Below, in pieces: positions 1 to 63,763 of a stretch of DNA of 64,000 nucleotides. This DNA comes from Leptasterias polaris (Eukaryota; Echinodermata; Asteroidea; Forcipulatida; Asteriidae): positions 5,834,501 to 5,898,500 of the forward strand of contig JAZGTN010000046.1 in assembly GCA_037783415.1 (NCBI GenBank), in the 5' to 3' direction. Position 1 is the stretch's first letter, and each line of letters starts with the position of its first letter. The notes under the pieces were generated by a model that was not told the origin of the DNA, did no database searches, and saw only the letters and a program-made list of their open reading frames with translations. The position numbers and the translations under genes were made by a program.

Positions 1-113
1 GAAGACCGATTGAGCTTAAACTTTCACAGGTTTGTTATTTCATGTATATGTTGGGTCACATCAAGTTTGGATACTGGTCTTTGACAGTTACCAATGTTGT
101 ACACACCATTTAA
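1..113 (+). repeat. Truncated TTAA-flanked miniature element (family B)
   Basis: The bases from the window edge to a TTAA at 110-113 match the right half of the intact copy at 8662-9008. They share the block ending in accaatgttgtacac followed by a short link and TTAA. The left half lies outside the window. Confidence 0.75.
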
Positions 114-316
114 TTTGGGTTGTAACAGCCGAAATCAGCTGGGTTTTTTATTTAAATGTTTTCTCAGATACAAACTTCTGGAATATATTACTTCATTTCC
201 GAAGGAAATGTTTCACAGAAATGTTTTTATCAAGTATGAACTACACAATTCAGCAAGCTTGCAGATTAAAATTAATTCTACAATGATGTTTTTTATCTCT
301 ACCAATCTTGTATAAT
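114..316 (+). repeat. Dispersed repeat, second copy at 11885-12115
   Basis: Both copies share gttgtaacagccgaaatcagctg-like sequence, a tttctcaa/gatac block, and a region ending in accaatcttgtat/actgtac. The copies are diverged but collinear over roughly 200 bases. Each lies next to TTAA-family sequence, so they may be parts of a longer element. Confidence 0.55.
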
Positions 317-814
317 ACGCTTTTAAAAATAATAAACAAAGCGGAACATGCGGATAATATTTTTTTTTAAAGTCTACTGAAGCAAGACAAAAGTATATGC
401 AATAAACTGCGTGTTAAACACTACTACGTTGTCAATAGTATTACTTTCGGTAAAACAATTGTGAGAATAGTGAAAGTGCTGGCTCATGGTTTCGCTTTGT
501 TCAGCTGACCAACCACACCGAAGGTCTCAGTAAAGTTTGGTATTCCTTGTTGTTTCAGTTATTTCGTTGTTGGCAGAGATCCAGCTCTACACCATCATGT
601 AATATATATCTTTGAAAGGAATGACACAGCTAGCTGTTTAGAGGGCAAAGTTAATTAAGTGTCAAACTTAATTTTTGTTTAAACTTGTATAATAATTCAT
701 TGAAATTTGAGAACTTTGCGAGTGGCTATCAGTAGCACATTAAATGGGTTTGATACCATTGTCAAGATTGTTAAACTGTGTTGTATGTATTGGCACTTTC
801 TCTTGAACCTTATG

Positions 815-1010
815 GTAACAAAATGCCACCAAACCATGGAACAAACTTCCAAATCACATCATGGACGCAACATCTTTCAACACATTAAGACACTTCTGAA
901 AGCCGTCTTGTTTCAGGAAGCAATGACTTGTTTATTTCTTCTGTGCCTCAGCGCCTTTGAGCAAACCTTTGATTTAGGCGCTTTATACATTTTGAATGAT
1001 TGATTGATTG
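815..1010 (+). mobile_element. LINE 3' fragment (decayed C-terminal ORF and 3' tail)
   Basis: In one frame the bases read PKPWNKLPNHIMDATSFNTL, the usual 'LWNxLPxxIxxAxSxxxFK' ending of CR1/L2-like non-LTR reverse transcriptases. A short 3' region with cgcctttgagc follows, then a (ttga)n tail at about 995-1010. The coding part is frame-broken. Confidence 0.55.
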
Positions 1011-2259
1011 CTTGAAACCATTGGCTGAAGGATTTCGTTTGTTATGAATGTTGTTAAACTTTGTTCTGGACCTCTATCTTAACCTGGTCATAAGAAATGG
1101 TTTTAAAATGTTAACATTAAACTCAATTGGTATAGGAGGGTGATCTGGGAGCACCAAAGTTTCAAAGGTGGCAATTTCAGGGGCTGAATTGAAGCGACCA
1201 AAGATTGTGGCGGTAAGCTCGTTACCATCAAGTATCTTGACAACCCAAATCCACAAAGGGACAGGGACACAAATGGTACCCTTCCCCATTTCACTTCCCC
1301 ATTATCATGATGCCACGTGAAGCTAAACTTTATGCTGACCATAAACAGTATAAAGGAAATGCCGTTGACGTTATTTATAAAAGAGGGGCTTCGATGTCAA
1401 ATTCAGTTTTGTGACCCACATAATTTCCAAGTCTCTAACCTTTACGTTAAAATGGTATACAATGCCACTGTGACTGATACTCTTCAAGTGCAATTGTTTT
1501 AAATATATGGTCTGTATATTTTTTGTAAAGATAATTTTTAGTTTACTCCTGAATGATCGTGAGCTATGAGGTGGAACTGAGTGGAACATCTCTTGCGAGT
1601 GCCACCTGTCAACATTTTGAGTGTGCTGTCAGTCTCGTGCCCTTTTCCCCCATCAGAAATGGAGTGATTAGAAAGATTGAAGTGATTTCCTACGGGCGTA
1701 TCCAGCTTTTAGGTGTTGACTGTGGATCTGGGGCAGTAGAAACGCCTCTTGCTCACGAGTGTAGTTCTCTTTTCACCCGTACACATTAAACACAACAAAC
1801 TTTGCAAGACAATAGATAGGCCTAGATGAGATTAATGTTGACATCTGTTGTTTATTCTTCTGGTAGTAATTTTATATGAAATAACACAACTGCATTGCAT
1901 TATACGAACATTTCCAGCCTCGCCCTTTTCCTAGCCAGTTACGTTTTCAGTGGTATTTTTTCCCAGAGGGGGCGCAGTAGTAAAAGGCCAACGATTTAAT
2001 GACTGCGTATTGTTTGGTTCGAGTCCCCACCATTCCATCTCTGAATTCTTAACCGTGGTACTATGTTTTTTTTAAAGTAAGTACTGAGCATGTAGTGTTT
2101 AGCTGTGATAAAGCGAGGCCCACAATCAAACCAAAAACAAGCTTCTCTTCTAGCGAGAATGTGGGTGTGATATTTCATCTCCCGACCACAGCGTGGTGAT
2201 TTTCACAATCGGTGTGCTTGAAACGTCAGTACTGGCCCCATAATAAGGAAGTTGTATCT

Positions 2260-2345
2260 TACTAGAGTGATACCACACAAAGTTGTACTGTAATACAAAT
2301 TTGAAAATAGAATTAGCTGTTGCAAACTGCTCGCCAACCAAAAGG
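2260..2345 (-). repeat. Fragment of the Penelope-like terminal repeat family
   Basis: The minus strand reads ccttttggttggcgagcagtttgcaacagctaattctatttt-type sequence, also found at 32740-32795 and 50755-50800 after a GGTCGAAACGTCAGGCC motif. Only this tail portion is present here. Confidence 0.5.
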
Positions 2346-2744
2346 ATCTATGGTACAAATACAAAAAAATAGTTGGTTGTATTTATATTTACAAGACAAA
2401 TTTGGACCCGTTGTTCATATAGAGACTCACATAATGAAGGGACTTGAAACACTATGTGGACTTACACACGTTCACACGGTGTTTTGTTACAGTGTTGAAG
2501 AATAGGGTTTTCCTGAAGTGTACAGAACAAAGGACCGTCCACAGAGTAGGTATACATGTTCAAACCGGGCACCTATAACAAAAGAGGACAATAGGGCCAC
2601 GGTTCGGGAAAGGTCCACGGTTGGAAAACGTGTACAAAACCAATGGGAGCTGTTGCAAAAAGGTTAAAGTATAAACAAAAGAGGGACAATAGGAGGTCCA
2701 CGATTGCAGGTGTATACACACTTGTGTGTTCGCACGGATTGGCA

Positions 2745-3045
2745 CTTGTGGGGTCCTGACAACAATGGAACAATGGACCCCACAAGGTCATTTCAATAGG
2801 AACAATTGGACCCCACAAGGGAATTCTTCAGAAAAGGGAATAATAGAACAACAATAGCAGTACCCCACAAACCGGATCTGTAAGGGGGTGTGGGTGTGTA
2901 TGTGGAAGTGAGCTTACGGGAGTGCCCTTGTGGGGTCTTTTACACAATGAAACAATAGACCCCACAAGGGAATTCTTTGTTCAAGAGAATTCTTTAGAAA
3001 AGGGAATAATCGAACAACAATAGCAGGACCCCACAAAACGGTTGC
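2745..3045. repeat. Imperfect direct repeats with CCCCACAAG core
   Basis: The segment accccacaagggaattctt...aaaagggaataat.gaacaacaatagcag occurs at 2812-2872 and again at 2959-3035. Shorter accccacaag blocks lie in between and on the opposite strand (cttgtggggtc). This looks like a partly duplicated small element; no terminal structure is clear. Confidence 0.5.
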
Positions 3046-5448
3046 GTAAGGTTGCGTGTGTGGACTATCATGTCAAAATTAATAAAATACAAAGACTTTT
3101 TTTTCGTAGATTACACTTTATTAAATACTTCGAAGTTTACCAAAATACAGTTAGCCATGCAGACTTGGTTTGAAATAATACAAATAAGCAAACATACAAA
3201 AACAAATAAATAATTCGAATACTTTTTACAAAAGTGTTAAGACTAATTCTTTTTAACCCCAAAACAATCTATCTTCTAAAAGTGGCTCAATCAATCTCAA
3301 AACTAGTTGAGTTTTTATTATATGCTTACCCTTTTTTTTAATAATAATTATAAAATACAACATTCATCCGCCCTCAACGGTTCTTACTCACATAATCTGG
3401 CATAGCACTGTTTTTCTGAATGAAAAAAAATAAATAAATAAAATCGGAAATCAGACTTAAGTATGAAGGATATCATACCTGCGTTATGTGCAGTTTTTGG
3501 CGACAAAAGCAGTATACATTTCTAAAAGAAGAAATGACGTGTGATATGTCAGTTTACATAGGAGTCATGCCATACTTTAAACTAATACAATCTCTTTCCA
3601 ACAAAATGGTCGCGTCTATTTGGAGTCAATGTCCAAGTGTGTTGTACATTTTAGGCAATGGGGCGTTTTACAGGTGCCATTATTTGGCTCCCAAAATGGT
3701 GAGCGTGGCACTGGTAGACACACTCTAAAAGCTGTCGGGTCAGAATTAACCCAGATTGCGGGTCCTGACCCGATTCTGGGCCAGTACTGTGACAAAATGA
3801 TACAGAAATGGATCAAACTGATGCAGAATTGGAGTTCAAATCCCATTCTTTAATCGGTTTCCGGGCCAGCCTGACCCAGAAATGGGTCAGGCATTCTGGG
3901 ACCCGGAATTCAAGTCAATTCTGACCCAGAGTTTAAGAGTGCAGAAGTCGTGCGTCACGTTGATCATGCATGGATGCATGGAGTCAATATTGCGCATTCT
4001 AATACATCGGTGGGCGACAACTAAAATTAGCGGAGAATTGTTCATGATTAGATGACTTTCCAATACATTTCGTACACAAAATTATTATATGATTTTAGTC
4101 ATATAATAGAAAGGTGTGGATAAGCACCTAAAAAGCTGTTTAGTATTGTAAAAATACAGAAACACATTGTGAAAAAAAAAAGCTGATCTCTGAATCTACA
4201 GATACTGATAATTACATACAGTCATTTAGTTTCTCAAAGGCCGTGTCCAACCTGGCGGCTAGGGCTACGGCTGTGGCTGTTGCCAAGGGTGTTGGTATGG
4301 CCCTCCAAAGCATGTTCATGTGACAATCAAGCCGCAGCCGATAAATATTCGGGCGAGGCTGGAATTTAATATAGTATGGCCCCCTTGTTTTTCCGTACCA
4401 TCAGTACTAATTATTGCCTTTGCAAACCTGGGAACATATCAGATATTGGCCGATTGGTCAATCAAAACCTCTCATTGACCAATCACACCGAAGAGTCATG
4501 CAGAAAACAAGCAAGCAGAATACAATGCTGTGTGCGGATTAGCAGCTGCAGATGGGCTGGAGTCCCACAGCAACACCCTTAAAAACAGCCGCAGTGGCAG
4601 CAGCTATTTCGGACCTGTCCACCAACATCTTAAAAGCCAGTATGGCTGGCAATTCTGTACCCCAAACGGCGAACTGTGCACAAATTTCTTCATGATAGCA
4701 CCTTCTTTTGAATCATCCTCCTTCAGCCCATGTTAGTTTCACATGGGGAGGACATAATCTCAAGGGTACAGATCTTCCAAGGACACTGGTTGTATAAACA
4801 TTTGCTATAAATTAGCCATTAACTATTATCGCTTGAAAACCTCCACGATACATGTATATACATTACTTGCTCTATAACAAAGTGTGTGTAGCAGTCACTC
4901 TATAAGCACCTGACATTGAAGCATTTTATAAAAGCAGTTGGAGCAAAAGGGATTGGTGCATTACTCCCTCCTACCATAACAATGTTTCTTTACAAAATGT
5001 GTATACAGCCTTTAAAATAACTTATTAATAAGTGGCAATTTGTTTTTAGCAGCATTAGACTATGTAAAAATAAAATCCTGTCCCATTAGAGCTTATAATC
5101 TTTGCATGGGGTATTTTGGAGTACCTCCATTGTTGATCGGGAAAAAAATTGGATATTCCACGTTCAGAAATTCGCACATGAAAAACATTATACAATTATA
5201 CATTAAATAATTTCCGAAATTGGCCACAAAAACTCGGAAATTAGACATCCTTTTCAGTGAGTGGGCATGTTTATATTGAATTACTTGGGTCATTAAACCT
5301 AATGGATGAGCAGTTAATCTGCCAGGGCAGTCAGCAGTACCATTGGTTTGGGCATGATCCAATAACTCCCCTGTTTGGAAAAGGAATTACATGGAGATAA
5401 CAGGTGTTAGTTGTCAGACGAAAAGGATGTGTTATTTTAGCCTCTTTC

Positions 5449-5454
5449 TTTAAT
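5449..5454 (-). other. Possible polyadenylation signal (ATTAAA) for the DOCK gene
   Basis: The minus strand reads ATTAAA about 100 bases after the DOCK stop codon. It is the common variant of AATAAA, but in AT-rich DNA it can arise by chance. No transcript evidence is available. Confidence 0.25.
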
Positions 5455-5551
5455 GGAACTTTCGCATTATGACCATGCCTGAATTGTTCACATGGTTCTG
5501 AGTGTGTACATTTCCGAGAAGCTTCCACCTAGCATTTCCAAAAGTCAGCCA

Positions 5552-56284
<50,733 letters not shown>

Positions 56285-59200
56285 CTAGAAAATCAAAGAC
56301 ATTAATGTGAAGAGAGAAACAGAGAAACATGAAATTAAAAACAGAACCATTAATTGTTCAACTGTAAAATACAGTGAAATTCTTTTGAATTGACGACAAA
56401 CAAAACTGTTTCGTAAAAAATAAAAAAGATGTGCAAATTAAATTTGACAACCCAGTATGTATGTTCCGTAAATTGTATTTTCACTTTTAACACTTTTAAT
56501 TATAAATATACAGAGTGGTTTGTCGTAATGTGGTTTTATGTATCTTTATATATACTTTTCACACCAGGAAATGGAATTTCACATCCTTTTTTAACATGAC
56601 TACTAAAATATTGAATCGAAATGAAATCTTCTGAAACTGAAATAGCTTTTCTTGTCACAACCAAGACAATTTCTAAATTTAACTATGTTAATTTTCTTCA
56701 CTGATAAAGTTGCAAAGTACCGTACCTCAAGTGTTTTCATATTTTTGTGAAAAACAAATTCAAGAATGTCAAACAAATTATGTTTCCTTGATCACAGGTT
56801 TGGAGAAATTCCAGCCCCATGTGTATATGTGGCTACACCCAGATTTGACAGGAGGAACGAGCCGTGATTTAAACAAGTCTAAAGGATAAAAATTAATTTC
56901 TTATTGAAATTATAATTATTAAGATTTGAGAAATGTATATTTTTCTTCTCCACTCTTAATTTAATTTAATTTGAGAACAAACAATTTGACTACGTGGGTT
57001 TTGTACACTGTCTTACATACACGGACAGCCAATCAAGCCAAACAGTGGGGAGCTGTGAACACACACAGTGACAAACAGGGCGACACAAACTGTGGCAAAA
57101 TAGTGATGCAATCTATAATGTACACAGTGACGCAAACGATCATTTGTTCAAAAGTGCTGAAAAGCATGTTTAAATGGTAAATACTCATCTAAGATTTCAA
57201 CCATATTTTCTACACATTTCAGAAGTCAACAGACTTGAAAGTGCTTGAAATTGACCATATAAGAAGCACGCCCAAATCAAAATAGCTTTTATACAAATTA
57301 AATTCTAAAATACATGTATCTGTAACATTCACAATACAAACCAAATCTATCTATCTATGCTGGTACTCGTCAACGCCTTTCAGCAACTAAATGAGGGTTG
57401 TGTGTGATAAATAAGCTTAAATGCAAGTTAAATCTTTTATAATAAGTTGTAGTTTTTGTTTGGATCACACAATTTTAGTGGCGCCCCCTTTGCAATTGAT
57501 TCCATCGGATTCTACTGCAAAGATCAAAATAGCCATAGAAAGTAACCATTCGGTGTTTTAAACCTTCATGTAAACGAGTGACTCCACTTTTAGATGAAGC
57601 CCAAAATGGTGGCCGGGGTTGCCCAGAATAGAAGAGGTTCCAATATACATTTCAATAGACCAATCCATTTAACCCCACCCACCACTGCAACTGCCTAGCA
57701 ATGGCACTTGTGGTGGACACTTGGTCTCCGCCCCTTAGCCACGTTACATTGGATGACGTATAATACACGCCAAATTTTTCTGGACTGGCCTCCGGCGTAT
57801 GTTTTTTAACACCGGAACAATTTTGGAGCACCCTCCTTTTATTCCCGTCAGTCAGATGGCTGACATGAATATCCACCCAGACACCCCCTTGTGTACCTAC
57901 TGTGCTATGCTTCATTTTCACCCATACTGTACAAAGAGGGACAGAAGGTACAGGAATACATGCTTGTAATATCCCTTTTTGGGGCCACAATTGTTTATCA
58001 TTGTATTCAGCTCAATGGGAGGTAAGTCTGAGCATTCCGAGATTCCAGCACACCATGGCAAATTATTGAGATTCTCAGAATCACGGTGAGCGCCAACTCA
58101 TCTTTTCTCACATGACAACATCAAGTCCTAGTGCTTTTATTATGAGAGCTACTGTTGTCCCTCTTTTGTCAAGTTGCAGGGTTTCATTGTGGCAACAATA
58201 ATTTCAAAGGATAACATTTACTCCAGAATCGTAAAAAAGTTCAGAAACATAATACTGTGCATGGGAACGGAACTTTTGTTTCTGAATACCGACATGAAAT
58301 GGTCAGAGCAGTGCATTCTCTGCTATACACAGATGCACATTGCAGCTATCTGAACAGCACTCAGCAATGTTCATGTTGGATTTTATAAGACGCTTGGGTT
58401 CTCAAAGGGGCGGAGCATAAATGGATTTATCTACCACAGTTTGGGGGACAATGGTCCTTCAAGTTTCCATTAGACGAATGAAACTAAAAGGAAACCTTGC
58501 TGTTAAAAATGGAGCCAAAGGAACTTGATTTGCAAAGATGGACCACAAACTTTGACTTTTGCAGCAATCCGTTGAAGTGAACTTAAAACAGTTAATGATC
58601 CTTACTTTTTTGTTAAGTACAATATAGGAACAGCTGTTTACTCCAAATAAAGTTATAATGTTAAATGTAATGTTAATCCAACGCTACCCCGCAAAAAAGC
58701 AAACACAACTACTGCATTAAGGTCTTTAAAGTTAATTTACCACTATGATGGTTGCAAAAAAATGTCTGCCACCGTAAATAGCCCCTTTTTACAAAAGATG
58801 ACAAAACAATGCTTCAAATATTTTAATTGTTGAATCAGTTTGATAATTAATGACTAATAAATGCTTTTATTTTAAAGGAAATGTTGATGTTGTATTAGTG
58901 GGGGAAAAATAACAGAAATTGATAATGATGAAGAAATAACACCCGGTTCAGTAGAGTCGCGCCGAACTAAATTATTTATTAAAGTACATTCAAAGTTAGA
59001 CGTCTGAAACACTTATGAGCGACTGGACGCTCTGGAAGTCGAAAGCTAGACTGTTGCGACTATGGAGAGTCTTGGTTTCAGACGTCGATCTGGTCATGGG
59101 CCAAACCCAATGCAAATGTTATGTCAAGTTCGCCAGTCTCCAACCAAAATTTATTTGGGTCGACCTAGAGTCGCTCCTAATCTATTTGGTTCAACGAGAC

Positions 59201-60205
59201 TATGAAGCACCCGTCTGAACCGGGTTCAACCAACCATTCCTTGGATATGTACAAACGTAGAATGACAAATCATTGACTTAGATCACCTACATGTACCTCA
59301 CAAAGTGACATATTTTTATGACTGAAGTATAATGTAAAACACAAACTGTGTAGGCCTTTTATTTAACATTTAACCTCATCACAGATTAGATTGTGAAGTA
59401 TATGTACACATGTATGTATGTGCACCACACTTTGAATATTGTAGTAGGTTTTGTTCCTTTCTTTTGTTTTTTTCTTTCTTTTCTTCTCTTTTTTTTCACA
59501 GAGTGGCATAAAGATCAACCATGTAGAGCAGGGTGCAATTTAACGGTCTTGGAATTCTACACTTACAGAGCTATGTAAAGCAAAACAATTTTGTCACTTT
59601 GCAGAAATAGTGATCATGATGTTAATGAGCTCAAAATATGTGTAGATGTACAACACCCTCATGTATAATACAGGTTATGTATAACTTTTATAATTATGAC
59701 ACAAAATGCACACTTTGGAAGAAAACATAAAAATCTGCATTTTGTACGGATAAAATTAACCAGTTAACCAGTTATACATGTAGTAAGTTAACCAGTTTTT
59801 AACTTGAAGTAATGTATGCATGAAAGTGTACCATATGCATTCAAACTGACTTTCCACTGCTCTACATGTATGCTGTGAAAATTATGGGAGGAAATTCTTT
59901 ACATGTACATGTACAGTAAATGAAACTGAAGTTCGTCTACCAGGAAATGTTACATACATGTAGTACATGTATTTATGGAAATTTACATGTACTTGTACTT
60001 GGCTAAAGAAGATGTCATCTTTACAATCTTCAGCCAAGTATTGTACGGTCAACATAAACTTTTCCCCCAAATTTGTGGTCAGTGTGTGTATGTTAAATCT
60101 TTCAGGGTTTATGTTATGCATAAATGTACAAGTACACCATAATTCCCAAGTCAATGTTTTGATTTTGGGGTGTTTTTTTTCTCACAGAACTCGGGAAACT
60201 ACAGA

Positions 60206-60917
60206 ATAGGCTGTGCAAGTCTCGCGCGTATCCGAACGAGAAAACACGTCAAACGAAGAACATTTTTATTTCTGAAATCAAATCTTTGTTTTAAATTATA
60301 TCTCATGACAAAATCTGAAAAAAAAAAAATAAATCATTACAATTTTACGAAATTAGTTTTAGCTTTTAAAAAAAATACGCCAAAGTGTGTTAATTATTAT
60401 TAAAAACAACTTAAAACTCTGGGACAAGGATGCTTTTTTGATGTTAACTTTTTAGAAACCCCTTACGCAGATTCGTGAAGGTCAAACGGGTTTTAAATTG
60501 ACCCGTATCGCAGTTTAAAGAGGAATGCTGACGCCTCAACACCATAGATTGCAATGAAAAGAGTTCGCTTTGCAATTACAGCATCTGGCGATTAAAATTC
60601 CGCATCCAAAACAAGCGTTTACATAAGTTTTATGATCGGAGGTGAGCACAAAATTCTCAATTTTGTGCAATAACCGGAAGCTGAGGTCAAGTTTAATTCT
60701 CGGGTTTTCTTCGTTATATTGTTGAATTGGTTTTACTTTCATATTTTGTTATCACTTAGTATTACATTCCCAACAACATGTATACTTTTCTAGGTCATAA
60801 ACTACGTTAAACTAAAATAATTGACGAAACAAAATCTCGCCCACGTAAAACTCCATATGGTTGGGACCACTATGGTCCCGGAAGTTCGAATGCGCGCGAG
60901 ACTTGCACAGTCTATAT
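60206..60917. mobile_element. ~710-bp TIR element inserted in a SINE fragment
   Basis: GGCTGTGCAAGTCTCGCGCG at the left is inverted at the right (CGCGCGAGACTTGCACAGTC), with a TATA/ATA-like flank. Outside it, cacagaactcgggaaa and tacagtgcttagtacaca rejoin the sequence seen whole at 11275-11312. No transposase frame. Confidence 0.7.
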
Positions 60918-61539
60918 ACAGTGCTTAGTACACATCAGTGTAAGGTCAAAAACTAAATAATATTCTTTATCCCAGATGCCAAAATTGATATCTGTTAATG
61001 TACATGTATTCTTGCAATCCAAAAGAGCTCTTAACAGTGTTTTTGTTTCTTCCAAACGTACAACATGTACGTGAGTGCATGTATTCTGTCAAAACCTCCA
61101 CCATGCGCAACCCATACCAGCACTGACTGCATTAATAAGCATCTGCAACTTGGTCAGAAGAGCAAATGGGAAATGGGGGGATGGTGGATTAGAATGGGGA
61201 AAGGAGAGACAATGGCGGTTTGGTGGCCATGGTGGGAATAACTTAATTTATACACCGCACACAGAGAGTCTTGTCATTTGATTGGTGGAACATACATCAC
61301 GTGTAATCCATTATTTTGGTAGCCTGTGGGGACTCAGATAGCACTGAGTATAGCGCGCTTAAATCATAAATCATTGTTAAGGTAAAACCAAATTCATATT
61401 CATTATCCTGGATACAATTATTACACTAATTAAAGAGCATGTTACATGTGTATGAGATTTGAGGCATTGCATGGTGAGTTATCAATGTATACATAATGTG
61501 GTTTGCGGTAACACCATACATGTATATCTACTTGCTAGG

Positions 61540-61790
61540 TAGATTTTGTTCTTTGAAGCTTGTCTTGCTATTTATTCTACTGCCGCGGAGTAGATTATTC
61601 AGAATTCGGGAGACTTCTCAGTTCTGAAGGTGAGAAATCGGCTGTGACCACTACTTTTGCTTAGTGGATCGAGGGGACTTCGCGTTACTTCACTGCTGCG
61701 GAGTGAGTTCTTAATCGATCTCAACGTTTCGACTAGCTTTCTCTAGTCATCGTCAGGAGACTGAAGAGTGTGAGACATGTTGGTCTATTT
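61540..61790 (-). repeat. Penelope-like terminal fragment with hammerhead-like box
   Basis: Minus strand: cctgacgatgactag, a short loop, ctagtcgaaacgttgaga. Collinear with 29465-29800 (ctactgccgcggagtagatt, cactgc.gcggagtg). The stem with CTGACGA on one side and GAAAC on the other resembles a minimal hammerhead core, with one extra base. Confidence 0.5.
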
Positions 61791-61879
61791 ATAGGGGTTC
61801 AGAGGTTTCAGTGTAGAGTCAGTCACTGCTCTGATTGGTTCTTCTGAAAGGAGAGCTGTGGTTGGATGGCCCAGGGCTA

Positions 61880-62089
61880 TAGACCCATTGCACAACGCGC
61901 AGCGCACTTGCACGCGCGTCTCCTGTCCGCCATTTTGGGTGTCAAAACGTGCACAAAAGGATGGTACACGTGTTTACGCACCAATGCGCGTGTAAACACG
62001 TGTACCATCCTTTTGTGCATGTTTTGACACCCAAAATGGCGGACAGGAGACGCGCGTGCAAGTGCGCTGCGCGTTGTGCAATGGGTCTA
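61880..62089. mobile_element. 210-bp near-perfect palindrome
   Basis: TAGACCCATTGCACAACGCG at the left and its reverse complement at the right; arms of ~100 bases with a few mismatches, centred near 61985. It is CpG-rich (acgcgcgtctcctgtccgcc) within an AT-rich intron, and flanked by TA. Confidence 0.8.
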
Positions 62090-63460
62090 TTGTGAGGGTT
62101 GCCCATTGTGTGAGAGTGCCCTGTGTAGTGGGGCGTGTCATGTGTTTACACGAAGCTGAAATATTTGTTCAAGTTACAGCAACATACATACATGTACATG
62201 TACATGTACAGTGTGTATCTTTCTAGAAACTACTTAATATTGTATGTATACATGAACTTGGAGGAAAACGTGCTGTAAATAACGCAGGACACTTTCCCAG
62301 TGGTTTATGGGTGACAGATGTCTCTGTAAACTACATCTACAATACAGATCTAATTCAGAATAGACAAATCCTTACTTAAATTTGAAGTGGACATACAATG
62401 TACATTGCAAAGGTCGTATAGTGCCACAAGGTGCAAAATGGGCAAAGCTGGAGCTCTATCTATTGTTAGGACATTAGGGCCTAAATTCAATGTAGAGCTG
62501 CTATATTCAAAAAGTTACACTTGAAAAGTCACATGAAACTACCACAAGTTACACTGGTAAACCAAGTAAGTCATTTTTGTCCTCATAATATTGCGCTCAG
62601 CAGCTGTCGTTACGATCGATTAACTCAAGTTCAGACTTTGCTCCTTACCTCCATACGACGCATGTACCATAAGGGGCACTTGTTTTCACCTGGAGAAAAA
62701 TATGTACTATTCACACTCTAAATTCCTATTCATGCTTGTAAATAATCAAGGCTCTACTTTACACACAGTACGAACTTTCTACAATATAAAGAGATACAAT
62801 CTCACTCAATTCCTCATTAATTCTATAGGCAAAACATTTCTCTGGCCTCGTTGGAATTTAAACCTTAATTGAAGTACTCTACTTACAGAAGAGTTGCATA
62901 CACAAAAACCTAGCCGTACATGTACATAGGTGTAAGGTTTCTGCTGTATTCTACAATTTATCCAACACAAAAAATTAGGGGAAACAAAAACGTTTGTTTT
63001 AATGTGCAGATGACAATTCTTTTAGTAGATGCGAGCAGAAGTTTGTTACCTACACAAAACCCAGGCACAATTTCATAAAACTAATCACCATTAAGCATAT
63101 ATTTCAATATTGACTATAAGACCTTTCTATTGCAACGTCACAGCCCAAGTTTTTGCCAACCGAGAATGGAAACTATGGAAAGCCATAAATGCAAAACAAA
63201 AATCAGACAACTACAGTTATCATGGGATGTTTTTCATTTAATTGAAAGTTTGCAGACATTTTGAAATTTGTTAGCACATCTGTTAGCACGATTGAATGTT
63301 TTACTAACGATCGGCTGTCCATGCCATCCAGCGCCGTTTTGTTTACAAACACTGACCACCATTTCGTATGGGCTGCCATAAGAGTAAACAAAAGTATAAC
63401 TTGGTTGGCACAAATTTGCCCTTTTTTATAACACATTTAAACCTTTGCTATTCGTTTTGG

Positions 63461-63763
63461 ACAGGGATGTGATAGGCTGTTGAAAAAAAACCCTGAACTC
63501 TGAGCGCAAAGCGCGGAAGCTTGCGAGCTCGAAAACTTGCGAGCACGAAGCCCACTAATAACATTTATCTTTGGTTTTAAAAGCCCTACTCTGCAATCTG
63601 GGGCGTTATGTATGGTTTTATCTTCATTTTTTTATGAATTTGATTTAAAGTAAAAAAAAATAAAAATATTTAAAAAAAAATTGAGGGAAAAAAACAAAAA
63701 TCTTTTTGTAGGGCAGAAAAAACGGATTTCCGGTTAAAAACGGAGGAATCACATCCCTGTCTG
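63461..63763. mobile_element. Possible TIR element with GACAGGGATGTGAT ends
   Basis: gacagggatgtgat at 63461 and atcacatccctgtc at 63750 are inverted over 14 bases. The interior is A-rich with ttccggttaaaaacgga. No coding. Confidence 0.5.

Larger units (their letters stand above)
1..5551. other. 3' flank of the DOCK gene: no supported host gene, repeat fragments only
   Basis: Apart from the DOCK 3'UTR (extent unknown) I see no coding region here. It holds a TTAA-element fragment (1-113), a related repeat (114-316), a LINE 3' end (815-1010), a Penelope-like repeat tail (2260-2345), imperfect repeats rich in CCCCACAAG (2745-3045), and a GACCCAGAA-rich patch (3740-3930). Short open frames in it match nothing I know. 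Confidence 0.6.

Noticed and set aside
4237..4640. Possible inverted-repeat element (gctgtggctgttgccaagggtgttg / caacacccttaaaaacagccgcag)
   Set aside because: The pairing is short and interrupted, with no clear flanking duplication; too weak to annotate.
57652..57990. 112-codon minus-strand frame that could be an upstream DOCK exon
   Set aside because: The residues do not match any DOCK-C segment and no convincing acceptor/donor pair bounds it.
62649..62689. Possible 41-nt micro-exon upstream of DOCK exon 1 (minus strand, acceptor cctg/cag and donor gtaagg, reading ENKCPLWYMRRME)
   Set aside because: Splice-site-like edges and phase would fit, but the peptide does not resemble the DOCK segment expected before VQLPTMRWVDG. 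Chance cannot be excluded.
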